DNA from: Taxillus chinensis
Lineage: Eukaryota; Streptophyta; Magnoliopsida; Santalales; Loranthaceae
Assembly: GCA_023512835.1 (NCBI GenBank)
Contig: CM042088.1
Span: 5,572,078 to 5,636,077, forward strand
DNA length: 64,000 nucleotides
Reading direction: 5' to 3'
Part shown: positions 1-9,618 of the stretch, piece by piece
How the letters are laid out: every line of letters starts with the position of its first letter
How positions within the stretch are numbered: the stretch's first letter is position 1
Translations under genes and position numbers: made by a program
Notes under the pieces: generated by a model
Database searches by the model: none
Told to the model about the DNA's origin: nothing
The model's input: only the letters and a program-made list of their open reading frames with translations

Positions 1-170
1 TCAGCATTTTATAATTAAGGCAACACATAAGCAAACCACGCAAGCGATCACCACCATAGCTACAGCCACACAGGCTACCAAAACCACAGCCACACATGCT
101 ACCATAACCACAGCCACACAAGCTACCACAACCACAGCCACATAGACTACCACAATTCCACATAGCACAC
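1..170. repeat. 24-bp minisatellite (about 3.5 units)
   Basis: Imperfect tandem units of the form GCTACCaaaACCACAGCCACACAt start near 75, 99 and 123, with a degenerate unit before them. Because 24 is a multiple of three, the minus strand reads as an open, valine- and alanine-rich eight-residue repeat. That opening is a consequence of the repeat and is not evidence of a gene. Confidence 0.7.
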
Positions 171-1039
171 TTTCAAGCACAACACAATAATACATATTCA
201 CAACACATCAAATAAACACATGTATTTAACAACCATCACACAAGCCATAATTAGGTCATGTTCACATGATACGTTCTCAACCATAACCCTCATATAGTTT
301 CCAAGATTTCCCATGAGGCACTACTGCGGAACTATCACAAACGAACACAACCACGAGACGAATAGCAAACGGACACTCCAACTACCTCCATAATCCACTA
401 CCATGAAATGAACCCATTATCCCCACTAACCTTGGGAAACAGGTCTAGTCAACCTTGACCACGTCGACCATACGTCGACCACATATTGAAATTCATCTCG
501 TATTGACCAAACTCTTTGAAATCTTTTATCGTCGGCATCGACCACTCACCATGCCAAGTCGACCCCGTTTACCACTCTCACATTGACCAAGGCTATATCG
601 ACCAAGCCTTCACACCACAATCTATCTTAACCTCTCCAAAATAATTTGGCTTCTAGGGCACTGCCCCCGAATCCCCGCAAAGGGCACTACCCCCTTGATC
701 TCTGCTCATTGACTGGGCAGTAAGAACCCCACCGAGGTGCTGCGCCCTTGGACTCCTGCTAACCTTCTGGATAAGAGTCATTGCCCAAATGCACAAATGA
801 CTAACTCCTTAAATCTCAATCATGGGTCATTACAGAAAAGGGGCTCAAATCTGTATCATTTTTATTTTCCCATGTTCTTTACTTTTGTTTATTTATTAAA
901 CTGTCTCTTTTTAAAATTTTTGTTGTTTTCAAGATTTTACCTTTTCATTATTCCCCAAAGCTTAAAATTGAAAATACAAAAAACACATCTTCCATATCTC
1001 TTTTCATTTATTATTTTTAAAAATAATAAAACGTAAAAA
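171..1039. other. Left flank, no gene recognised
   Basis: Non-coding sequence, AT-rich after about 840. Around 650-700 there is a short duplicated GGGCACTGCCCCC / GGGCACTACCCCC motif of the kind seen in decayed LTRs. It may belong to the same remnant as the Tat-like LTR end that follows, but I cannot place an LTR start. Possible reading frames here are short and low in complexity. Confidence 0.35.
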
Positions 1040-1683
1040 CACAAAAACATACTTTCTAGAAAAATTAAATCAAAGGCTCAGGCAGTCATGAGAGTTGAGT
1101 CCTAGATGCTCATATCCTAGTCTACATGGGTCAATATTAATTGTGGCAATATCTTCATATTTGGATTCAATTTTTTTTATTTTCCTTTTCAAAGAAAGAA
1201 ATTTTCTTTTGTTTTCCTTTTGAAAAAAAAATTTCCACGTGGACATAAATCCCACATTATTTTTATAAAAATAGAATGTCCCCTTTATTTCATTTAAAAC
1301 TTTTCACTTTTATTTTCCTTGGCCTAGATCCTAAAATCTCCATTTTTTAAAAAAATCAAAAATACAAAAATGACTTTTTAATAAAGTAAGCAAACACCCA
1401 TAGATCAAGACAAGTACCAATAATGGGTGTTGTGGGAGTGCAATAATTCTTCTTCCTTCCCCACATGTAACCGACTCCCGAACCTTAATCTTTGGATTGT
1501 AAACCTTTTCTTTTTCTAGGTGCCTAATCACACCTCTAAACTGTTTGGTGGTAACTTTGTATTTTCTTTCTTTTATGGTTTGTGTGAGTCTTGTGTAGGG
1601 ATGACTCTAAGATCAACTAAATGAACCAGCATGCTGTCTTTTCACAAAGCCAATATGAGCCTTATCAAAAACGGGTGTTAACA
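1040..1683 (+). mobile_element. Decayed Gypsy (Tat-like) LTR, 3' end
   Basis: The reverse complement of about 1340-1683 aligns by eye with the first 300 bp of the element A LTR. Both share the GGGAGTCGGTTAC-TGTGGGGAAGGAAGAA block and the 'ctatgggtg-ttgctta' block. The fragment ends in GGTGTTAACA at 1683, matching the place where the A LTR has GGTGATGACA in the same orientation. Divergence is much larger than between the two A LTRs, so this is an older, separate element. No coding region for it is present in the window. The left boundary is uncertain. Confidence 0.6.
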
Positions 1684-2091
1684 AATGCCATCACGATTCT
1701 TTGGAGATCTAGAGCAATCGAGGCACCCAGCCTATAATAATTTGTATATGTGAGCTACTAGAAATTATTATATTGCTCAATATAAAACGTTATACTTATA
1801 CTAATTTAATTTCTTTTAAAACACAACAAATCACAATATATATACTTATAAGTTATAAATTATAATCAATAACTAATAACTTGAGTAATAAGTAGTGACA
1901 AACTGAGTAATAGAATTATCACCAATAATAAGTCATAGTTATACGTAATACTAATAACCTAGATAGTATAATTATACTATATAGTTATTAAATTACTTTT
2001 GTCAAAGGTTTAATTTAAGAACTCGCGTTTCTCAAACTTATTTCCCTTAATTTAATTAAAATGATCAATAATATGATTATTTTCATATAAG
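1684..2091. other. AT-rich spacer, nothing recognised
   Basis: AT-rich sequence between the Tat-like LTR remnant and the target site of element D. No open frame, repeat family or RNA gene was recognised. Confidence 0.4.
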
Positions 2092-2096
2092 ATTAG
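2092..2096 (+). repeat. Left target-site duplication of element D (ATTAG)
   Basis: ATTAG lies directly before the TGTTGGATCAAG start of the 5' LTR. It is repeated exactly at 55828-55832 after the 3' LTR. A perfect 5-bp TSD 53.7 kb apart shows that everything between is one Copia insertion enlarged by later insertions. Confidence 0.85.
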
Positions 2097-3460
2097 TGTT
2101 GGATCAAGCCCAAAATTTGGATGATGCTGATAAAACCCTATATAATTTGATTTGAGACTTTGGTTGTTTTATCTTAAGTTATTACAGAAGATATGATCCT
2201 AATCCGGACCTACACTCATGAGAGCAAAGCTAAGGATAGGATATATAATCTTGATCCAGACGAGAGTGAGTGTCGTCAAACACTTGATATATAACCAAGT
2301 CTCTGCTTCATACGGAATAAGGATCATTCATACGGATTAATCACTTAAAGCTACGGACTAAGGAATCTGCGCCTAACACTTGAAATGGACTAAGTCAAAT
2401 ACATGCAGAGTAAGAATCCTAGTCTACAAGTCACACGGAGTAAGACATAGTTATCACGGAGTAAAAAGGCTAAGTCTTCCACTCAAGCGGACTAAGGAAA
2501 AGAAGACACGGAGTAAGAAATCCAAGTCTCCCATATATACGGAGTAAGGAACGACTTGTGCGGAATAAGGACCCGAGTCTTTATTCGCATGGAGTAAGGA
2601 ATCTAGATACGGAGTAAGGAATCTGAACCTGTTACTCATGCGGAGTAAGGATGTGCTGATGCGGAGTAAGCACTCTAAACTTCTCATTCTTACGGAGTAA
2701 GGAATTGCTGACATGGAATAAGGATTCTGGTACTGAATTGATGCGGAGTAAATAATCACTGACACGGAGTAAGGATCCGAGGTTCATTAACGCGGAGTAA
2801 GGAGCCTTACACCGGGTAAAGAAAACGCTGCTTCAACTTATCTCTTCGCATTCAAAGTCACCAGCTCGCTGCTTCCCGATGTAAGACAAACTCGTTGAGA
2901 ACCTAAAGCATCTTACATGTGGATCACCCGGATATGTGGACACAACTTTAATTGAACTTGGGAACCCACAAAGGCACTTATGTTTTGCAAACCCAAGACC
3001 TTGAGCTCCACATCCGCAGCATTCAAGGCAGAGAGAATTCCGAGGAACAGTCATTGCTGCACATAGTCCGAAAGAACAAGTTCCAAGATTGTCTCTCAAG
3101 GATGTTTTATATATATTGTAAAGCTTATACACTAAAATCTGAGGAATGTGTTGATAGTTCATGAGTTTTGAAATAAGTGCGTATGTTCTAAAGCTCATTG
3201 AGATCATAGAGGCTAGTGTATGAGTCATTTTGTAAACAGAGTATAAGAGTGTTTTGCAGTAGATTTAAAGGCTTTACAAGCTTTAATCTACTTCTATTTT
3301 GTTGTACTTATCTTTTGATAATAAAACAAAATATTTCCACTATCTGGTTATCTTCCACATTGATTCTATCTATTAACCAAATAAGTGCAGTGCCAAAGAG
3401 TGAGAAAAGAGTTTTTGAGAAGAGCTTATTCACCCCCCTCTAGGCTCCTAGGGACTAACA
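2097..3460 (+). repeat. Element D 5' LTR
   Basis: Starts TGTTGGATCAAGCC and ends GGGACTAACA just before the primer site. U3 carries the spaced CGGAGTAAGG-like motif cluster (about 2400-2815). A TTTATATATATT box lies near 3107, and an AATAAAA signal near 3320 suggests the 3' end of R. The motif cluster leaves several open but meaningless frames. Confidence 0.85.
2400..2815 (+). repeat. Spaced CGGAGTAAGG motif cluster in LTR U3
   Basis: At least 13 copies of CGGAGTAAGGA or one-base variants are spaced by about 17-50 bp of non-repeated sequence. The same cluster occurs in every LTR of this family in the window, on the plus strand in D and B and as TCCTTACTCCG in C and in the solo LTR. It lies upstream of the TATA-like box, the position of an enhancer-like array. 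What binds it, if anything, is unknown. Confidence 0.7.
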
Positions 3461-3462
3461 AG

Positions 3463-3474
3463 TGGCATCAAAAC
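3463..3474 (+). promoter_or_regulatory. Element D primer binding site (degenerate)
   Basis: TGGCATCAAAAC lies two bases after the 5' LTR. It is a mutated form of the TGGTATCAGAGC seen at the same position in element B. That sequence is complementary to the 3' end of initiator methionine tRNA, the usual Copia minus-strand primer. Confidence 0.75.
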
Positions 3475-3523
3475 AAGTTCTACTTGCTCAATGTAGAGAT
3501 CCCACTCTTTCTCTCTCTCAAAA

Positions 3524-4338
3524 ATGGCCGATGAAAGCATCATGCTGTTTAATACTCGACTCAACTCCGGTGGTGCTGAAGAGCTTAACCACAATCGAAA
3601 CGGCAGTGAAAATGTCGATCCACCTCAACGTGCTGCTGCCACTACTCCACCACAACGGAGTTCCAGTTTCACTCTGACTAAACCGCCAAAGTTCACACCT
3701 GAGCTTTTCTCCCAGTGGAAAGCTCGCATGAGGATGTTCATGGTCTGTCATGATCATCTCATGTGGCCGTGTCTTCATTAGGAGATACCGATTCCGATGA
3801 CTATCGGAGAACATGGAGTAAGAAGGCCAAAGACTGATGCTGAACTTACCTATGATGAAAGAGCCTGGCAGTGTGCTAGCGAAAGGGCTCTGGCATATGT
3901 CACATCGTCTTCGGACTCTGAAGCTTTCATGGACATTCAGGGCTGCACAACAGCGAAGGCTGTATGAGAAAAGCTGAAAATCCTTTATGAGGGAAGTCAG
4001 TCCCAAATGCAGAACATCATCTGTGCTCTCAGGCAGAACTTTGAGAGCTTTAATCACAAACCTGGCGAATCCCTCGAAAGCATCTATCGGAGATTTGGCA
4101 AGCTCATCCTTGAGCTAAAAACTGTCAATGAGCACTACTCTCAATCCCAAATTAATGACAAGTTTTTCACTCCTTCCTGAATCGCTACTACTCCAAGCAG
4201 CTCCAAATACAAGCCGACAAGAACTGGTAGTATGTTCCCCTTGAAGAACTATATGGAGAGCTGCGGACTCATGAGGTCAGGTTTAAATATTCTGACCAGG
4301 ATGAGAAAATAACTCGGAAAGCAAAGTGGGTAGCTTTC
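3524..4338 (+). pseudogene. Element D gag, N-terminal part
   Basis: Starts at ATG 3524 (MADES...) and encodes the Copia Gag capsid region, with the KPPKFTPELFSQWKARM segment near residue 60. The same start is present in B and C. Reading stops at TAG 3779-3781. Homology continues in the same frame after the stop through ESLESIYRRFGKLILEL, with a further stop near 3966 and a frameshift near 4175. Element A then splits the gene at 4338. The rest of D gag lies at 21215-21574 and 44715-45568. Confidence 0.8.
4334..4338 (+). repeat. Left target-site duplication of element A (CTTTC)
   Basis: CTTTC precedes the TGTCATCACCC LTR start and is repeated exactly at 21210-21214 after the far LTR end. Removing 4339-21214 restores collinearity with the intact gag of element B around its 'ggtagctctcaaagc' segment. 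Confidence 0.85.
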
Positions 4339-5316
4339 TGTCATCACCCGGTGTCATCCGGGCTCGTGACTGGCTTGAGATTACTCCTTTGGATGGAGAT
4401 TTGGTCATTGAGCCATCATTGCCATAGCTCACACAAAACCAAAAAGAGAGATAAAAGAAATAGAGTCGCCACCAAACAAAGATGAAGGTGTGTTTGGCCA
4501 CCTAGGAGGGTCTACGATTCTAGAGAAAAGGTTTGGGAGTCGGTTACGTGTGGGGAAGGAAGAATAGGCTCTTGCACCCCCACAGCGCCCAAAATTAGTA
4601 CCTAGTCTTTGTCTATGGGTGCTTGCTTATTTTAACTTCCCTTTCTTTCCTTTTATCTCATTGTAAAAATTGAGGTTGGTTTGTTTAGAAAAAGAATGTT
4701 ATTCTTTTGTTTTATCCAAGAAAATAGAAAGAAAGCCAGTAGCATGAAGAGCACAACAGGGAGCTCGAATTCGTTACCATAGTTAATGTTGGCCGGTGGT
4801 GAAGACATAAGCAATAGGACTTAATCTCACAGCCACAAAAGCCTAGATTTGTTTAAAAGGAATTTGGGGTTTTATTTTAAAAATGAGAAAGTTGAGTCTG
4901 ATGTCGTGAAGAGCATACAGGGGAGCTCAGATTCACTATCGGATTCAATGTTGGCCAAGTGGCGAGGATGTGAGCACAAAAGCTCAATCCCACGGCCACC
5001 GGGCCTTTGAAAACGTTTTGTATTTTTGGATAAAAGAAGGTGAGATTGGTATAGTTTATGATGAAGAATGTAAGAGAAGAGGGGAATAAAACCTGAAAAT
5101 CAAGATCGATGTTCCTGCTAGCTTTACTCCTCTTTGAATGCTTGAGGAATGCGGGGACTAAACTCCAGCAAGGGTGGTGGAGGACGTTTTCTTCAGCTCC
5201 AGCCAATAATGTCTGCAGAATTCTTGGCTCTTTTTTTAAACTCTGTATGTTCCCTGACGTTTTTTTTCTCTTCCCCCCCAAAAAACAGGATCCCCCTTAG
5301 GAATGGGTAATGTCTC

Positions 5317-5325
5317 CCTTTTATA
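5317..5325 (-). promoter_or_regulatory. Element A LTR TATA box
   Basis: The minus strand reads TATAAAAGG, followed by GAGACATTACCC. The identical box is at 19903-19911 in the other LTR. It is the best TATA in the LTR and lies just downstream of the GC-rich U3 repeats. Confidence 0.6.
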
Positions 5326-5539
5326 GAGTTTCGAGAGGGAACAGCCGCCCACCTGGGTACTTGGTGAATTAAATGTCGTGACCTTTGGAGTTCCCATGCA
5401 TTGACAGCAAGTTTCAAGAATGACATAGGCATTTACGAGGTGAAAGCGGGTTCCCAGGCATTAAAAACGTGTTCTGAGCCTTTTAAATCAATTCTGAGAG
5501 ACACAGCGTCCGCTTTACTGTGCACTTAAAGGGAAGCAG

Positions 5540-6090
5540 AAATGGTACGAGGCTACGAGTCTTCGAGGCAAGGCTACGCTATGAGGCTACGAGTCTGCTG
5601 GGCTTCAAGGCTACGTCTGCTGGGCTTCGAGGCTGCGTCTGCGAGGCTGACTGCGAGGCTTCGAGGCAAGGCTGTGCTACGAGGCTACGAGTCTGTTGGG
5701 CTTCGAGGCTGCATCTGCTGGGCTTCGAGGTTGCATCTGCGAGGCTGACTACGAGGCTTCGAGGCAAGGCTGCGCTATGAGGCTACGAGTCTGCTGAGCT
5801 TCGAGGCTGCGTATGCTGGGCTTCGAGGCTGTGGGCTTCGAGGCAAGGCTGCGCTACGAGGCCGATCGTGGATCGCGAGTCTTCGATCGTGGACCGCACA
5901 TCTTCGATCGTGGATCGCTACGAGGCTGACTGAGAGGCTTCGAGGCGAGGCTGCGCTACGAGGCTACGAGTCTACTGAGCTTCGAGGCTGCGTCTGCTGG
6001 GCTTCGAGGCTACGGGCTTCGAGGCGAGGCCGCGCTATGAGGCTGACTGTGAATGCGAGTCTTCAACTGTGACTACTAGTCTTCGAGGCA
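5540..6090. repeat. GC-rich GCTTCGAGGC array in element A LTR U3
   Basis: Dozens of irregular copies of GGCTTCGAGGC, CTGCGTCTGCTGG and CTACGAGTCT follow one another and create open frames on both strands. The unit has no fixed period; it is a shuffled array of short words. The matching array at 20300-20920 is longer and differently ordered. Confidence 0.75.
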
Positions 6091-6389
6091 GCGGTTATAA
6101 ATTCGCCTGAACTGTTTCTAGGGAATTTTCGCAATCACATTTTCAGTTGGTTTTGACCGAGGGCATTGACCGTCTTTCCGCAAGCTTGACTTTCATGCCC
6201 AAAACTATTTTAGTCATAACTTCTTCGTTTCAAGTCGGATTTGGGCACGGTCAAGTGCGTTGGTTTCCAAATTTCATCCTCTATCCTTTAGTGTTGACCT
6301 TGGGGCATTTTGAGATTCCTCAGAAATGACTCTTATTTTTGGGATTTCTTTGGCTGTGATCTGGCCCGGTCAAAATGGGGTCCAACAAC

Positions 6390-6400
6390 TGCCCCTCTTT
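6390..6400 (-). promoter_or_regulatory. Element A polypurine tract
   Basis: The minus strand reads AAAGAGGGGCAGT directly before the TGTTGGACC start of the 3' LTR. This is the expected primer site for plus-strand DNA synthesis. Confidence 0.65.
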
Positions 6401-6504
6401 GCGCGTTGTTTGTGTACGAATGAGGTGCAAAGATAAGACCGTACCCATTTTGACCAGTTGATTCTCCTCTCAGGGGTTGATATTTTGCGGTTTTGGTGTG
6501 GTTT

Positions 6505-6795
6505 GGCATGCGGGTGAGCATGGCTTTGGATAATTGGCATGCGGGTGAGCATGGCTTCGGATAATTGGCATGCGGGTGAGCATGGCTTCGGATAATTGGC
6601 ATGCGGGTGAGCATGGCTTCGGATAATTGGCATGCGGGTGAGCATGGCTTTGGATAATTGGCATGCGGGTGAGCATGGCTTTGGATAATTGGCATGCGGG
6701 TGAGCATGGCTTCGGATAATTGGCATGCCGGTGAGCATGGCTTCGGATAATTGGCATGCGGGTGAGCATGGCTTGGGAGGATTGGCATGCGGGTT
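6505..6795. repeat. 31-bp tandem repeat, about 9 units
   Basis: Head-to-tail 31-bp units begin GGCATGCGGGTGAGCATGG and end in TTcGGATAATT. The main differences between units are a C/T at one site and changes in the final units. It lies in the 3' untranslated region of element A, about 100 bp from the polypurine tract. As 31 is not a multiple of three, all three minus frames stay open through it. These frames (His/Pro/Ala/Met-rich) are artefacts of the repeat. Confidence 0.85.
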
Positions 6796-7794
6796 TCTCC
6801 ATTGGGGATGAAACTTCCTTCATTTCTTGAGTTCTAAGGCTTATCCACCGGGAGTTTGGGACGCCGTGTCGTGACAATAGTCCTGCAATTGGGCAGGAGC
6901 AAACATGTCGTACGTAGGAATGATGCGTGAAATGTGGTTGATGCATGAGGTGCGCAAAACCTTTTGAGAATGTGCATACGGGGCAGAGATGATCTTAAGG
7001 AGATTCTGGTGTCGTTTCTTCGGAAAAGTACGCTGCCAATTGACTTGGTGTTCTCTTCTCCTACTAGCGAGCAAACTGTTAAGTATCTTGAGTTATAGCT
7101 TCCTTTAGGCAAAGGTATAGGGCTTTTGTTGTCGCCTCATGCAAACCTCAAGGACAAGCAAGGTTTAAGAAACTCTGGCGGGGAAATGCTCGATCTTAAA
7201 ATGATTTTAAAAAAGCCAAAACCATATTTATTTGACAAGACATTTTGCACTTACAATTACATCATTACATATGGCACAAGGTGTTTATCCTCATGCAAAG
7301 TTAAACTAAACTCCTTTTGTAGAACAAGGACAATAGCTTCAAAAGACATGTCTTGTAAAGTTGATCAGAGTATGCTTAAGATTTGACCAGTCATTTGCTT
7401 CATAGCCCAGTCCCTGGTTTGAAGTTGTGTGACGATATTCCCGCGACTGTCTGCTTGGGAGTTCAAGAGTTGTACTCCACCTTGGTTCTCTTAGAAGATC
7501 GGGGATCCTGATGTCGCTGTACTTTTTGTTGGCTTTGTATTTTACCCTTGGCGCCCTTTCGGGTTTTTACCAAGTCCGCCTTTTCTTTCTTTTTATTGAG
7601 CTTTGAGTTTTACCCTTGGTGCCTTTTCAGGTTTTCACCAAGTCCGCTCTTGGGCTACGAGATTCGTTTGTTGGGTCATACTCAAACTTGATTGCCATAT
7701 GCCCATGGTGAGGGCAAGATTTGGCCCATTCATGTGAAGAACCAAAACATGAGGTTTTGACTTAGCAGGGGGTAAAGGATTTTGAAATGGGAAG
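6796..7794 (-). other. Element A 3' non-coding region
   Basis: About 1 kb between integrase and the 31-bp array with no supported coding frame. It contains two copies of a roughly 50-bp direct repeat at 7531-7580 and 7598-7648. They share TTTTACCCTTGG, CCTTTTC-like and CACCAAGTCCGC blocks. Long repeat-rich 3' regions are typical of Tat/Ogre elements. Confidence 0.55.
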
Positions 7795-8793
7795 TTAAAC
7801 ATAAAACTTCTTTACAGCGTCACTGTTTATAGGATTTCGCAGCTCAACTCTGTCTATTTCTGTGAGGATTAAGGCCCCACTTGAGAATGCTCTTTTTACC
7901 ACATAGGGACCTTCATAGTTCGGAGTCCACTTGCCACGGTGATCATGTTGTATCTGCAATATCTTCTTCAAGACCAAGTCCCCTTCTTTGAAGGTTTGGG
8001 GTTTCACTTTTTTGTTGAAGCTGGCCATCATCCTTTGTTGATACAACTGGCCTCGACCGACTGCGGCGAGACGTTTCCCTTCGATTAGATTCAGCTGCTC
8101 AAAACGGTCTCTGACCCATTCGGCTTCATCCAGCTGAGTATCCCTAAGAATTCTGAGTGACAAGATTTCCACCTCGATGGGTAGGACTACTTCCATACCA
8201 TAGGCTAGGGAAAAAGGAGTTACCCTAGTTGATGTTCGCACAGAAGTCCTGTAAGCATGAAGTGCATATCAAAGTTTCTCGTGCCAATCCTTGTATGTCT
8301 CGGTCATTTTGCGAATGATGTTCTTGATGTTTTTATTTGCTGCCTCAACCGCTCCATTCATCTTGGGACGATATGGGGTAGAATTGTGGTGTCGGATTTT
8401 GAATCCTTTGCATAAATTATCCATCATTCTATTGTCCAAATTGACGGCATTGTCAGTTATAATTTGCTCGGGAAGCTCATAACGACAAATAATGTTGCTT
8501 TGGAGAAACCTAACCACCACTGATTGAGTGACTTGGGCATAGGAGGCTGCTTCTACCCATTTGGTGAAGTAATCGATCGCCACTAAGATGAATCTATGAC
8601 CGTTGGAAGCCTTAGGTGAAATGGCTCCAATGACGTCCATTCCCCACATGGCAAAAGGCCATGGAGATGTTATCGTGTGCAAGTAGGATGGGGGTGCTTG
8701 GATTCGATCCCCGTAAACTTGGCACTTAAGACATGTGCGCACATGATGGATGCTATCCTTTTCCATAGTGACCCAATAGTAGCCCATCCTCAT
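7795..8793 (-). pseudogene. Element A integrase core and C-terminus
   Basis: Retroviral-type integrase, which joins element cDNA to host DNA. Numbering from the methionine at 8793, the catalytic residues are Asp53 (GMDVIGAI), Asp114 (IITDNAVN) and Glu150 (GAVEAANKN), with the D,D35E spacing. The CLKC pair at residues 21-24 completes the upstream zinc-binding domain, whose His pair is in the preceding ORF. A stop after DWHEKL, at about 8269, separates the core from the C-terminal domain (8241-7795, ending KKFYV). The core is well preserved despite the breaks. Confidence 0.85.
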
Positions 8794-8799
8794 GATCTG

Positions 8800-9618
8800 T
8801 CAGGATAGAGCATGTCCATTCATATGAGCTCCACAGTTGCCATTGTGGACCTCATTGAGGATCTGAGCTGCTTCGTCTTTCTCAACACACCGTAGTAGCA
8901 ACATGTCGTAACTGCGCTTGTAAAGGACGGGCCCATCTATGAAGTAGTTAGCACTTGTTCGTCGAATATTTCTTTTTTCTGATTCTGAGACTTCTGTTGG
9001 ATATTCTCTTGTGAGTAGATATTGTTTGATATCATGATACCATGACTTTGTGTTAACATCCGTACTAGCCAACATACAGTATATTGGCACTTCTTGTACG
9101 CAAATATCAAAAGAGGGCATTTCTAAGCTTGTATCCAACCGAAGGAGGGCTGCCAAAGTAGCCAAGGCATCGGGAATCCGATTATGTTCCCGGGATGCAT
9201 GTTCAAATGAGATTTCATCAAATAGTCTAGCCATATCACATATCATCTCTTGGTAGGGAATGAGTTTGGGATTCCGGGTTTCCCACTCCTTACAAACTTG
9301 ATAAATTACTAAGGCTGAATCTCCGAAGACTTGAAGCCTTGTAATTCCTCTTATTAAGGCTTCTTGGAGACCCATGACACAAGCTTCATATTCTGCTATG
9401 TTGTTTGTGCAGGGAAAGGCCAACTTGGCGGCCATGGGATAATGTTGACCGGTTGGGGAGATTAATACTACCCCAATGCCATGACCGGATAAATTTGAGG
9501 CTCCATCAAACCACAGAATCCACGTCTTTGATTCCTGATCCTCCTGAACAACATTGATGTATTTGTCTGGAAAATAAGAGCTCATGGGCTCATAATCTTC
9601 CAAGGCCCTGTCGGCCAA
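8800..9618 (-). CDS. Element A archaeal-type RNase H plus integrase zinc region
   Basis: An open frame of 272 codons, part of the pol polyprotein, so the first Met is not a true start. Residues 33-155 form a second RNase H with Asp38 (LWFDGAS), Glu76 (NIAEYEA), Asp100 (FGDSAL) and Asp150 (RIPDALA), the full DEDD set. This additional domain is characteristic of the Tat/Ogre group. The last 90 residues are the integrase N-terminal region with a VHNGNCGAHMNGH histidine segment. A TGA then separates it from the integrase core. Within its own frame the domain is uninterrupted. Confidence 0.8.
   Translation of the reverse strand: MADRALEDYEPMSSYFPDKYINVVQEDQESKTWILWFDGASNLSGHGIGVVLISPTGQHYPMAAKLAFPCTNNIAEYEACVMGLQEALIRGITRLQVFGDSALVIYQVCKEWETRNPKLIPYQEMICDMARLFDEISFEHASREHNRIPDALATLAALLRLDTSLEMPSFDICVQEVPIYCMLASTDVNTKSWYHDIKQYLLTREYPTEVSESEKRNIRRTSANYFIDGPVLYKRSYDMLLLRCVEKDEAAQILNEVHNGNCGAHMNGHALS

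Larger units (their letters stand above)
4339..6387 (-). repeat. Element A 3' LTR (left end)
   Basis: On the minus strand it runs from TGTTGGACCCC at 6387 to GATGACA at 4339 (2049 bp). A TATAAAAGG box on the minus strand at 5317-5325 divides it into a U3 of about 1.06 kb that holds the GC-rich array, and an R-U5 of about 1 kb. It is 238 bp shorter than its partner at 18923-21209, mainly through array length. Confidence 0.85.

Noticed and set aside
2454..2765. Open minus-strand frames in the Copia LTRs (also 12845-13093, 22131-22376, 54822-55082)
   Set aside because: They arise from the spaced CGGAGTAAGG motif cluster, have no conserved protein and lie in LTR U3.
2400..2815. CRISPR-like pattern of short repeats with unique spacers
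   Set aside because: The repeat is only 10-11 bp, spacing is irregular, and it lies in a plant retrotransposon LTR.
5520..5780. Arg/Leu/Ala-rich frames in the element A LTR (also 20320-20596)
   Set aside because: Translations of the GC-rich GCTTCGAGGC array on both strands; no conservation.
6333..6946. Overlapping His/Pro/Ala/Met-rich frames
   Set aside because: Produced by the 31-bp tandem repeat in element A, open in all three frames.
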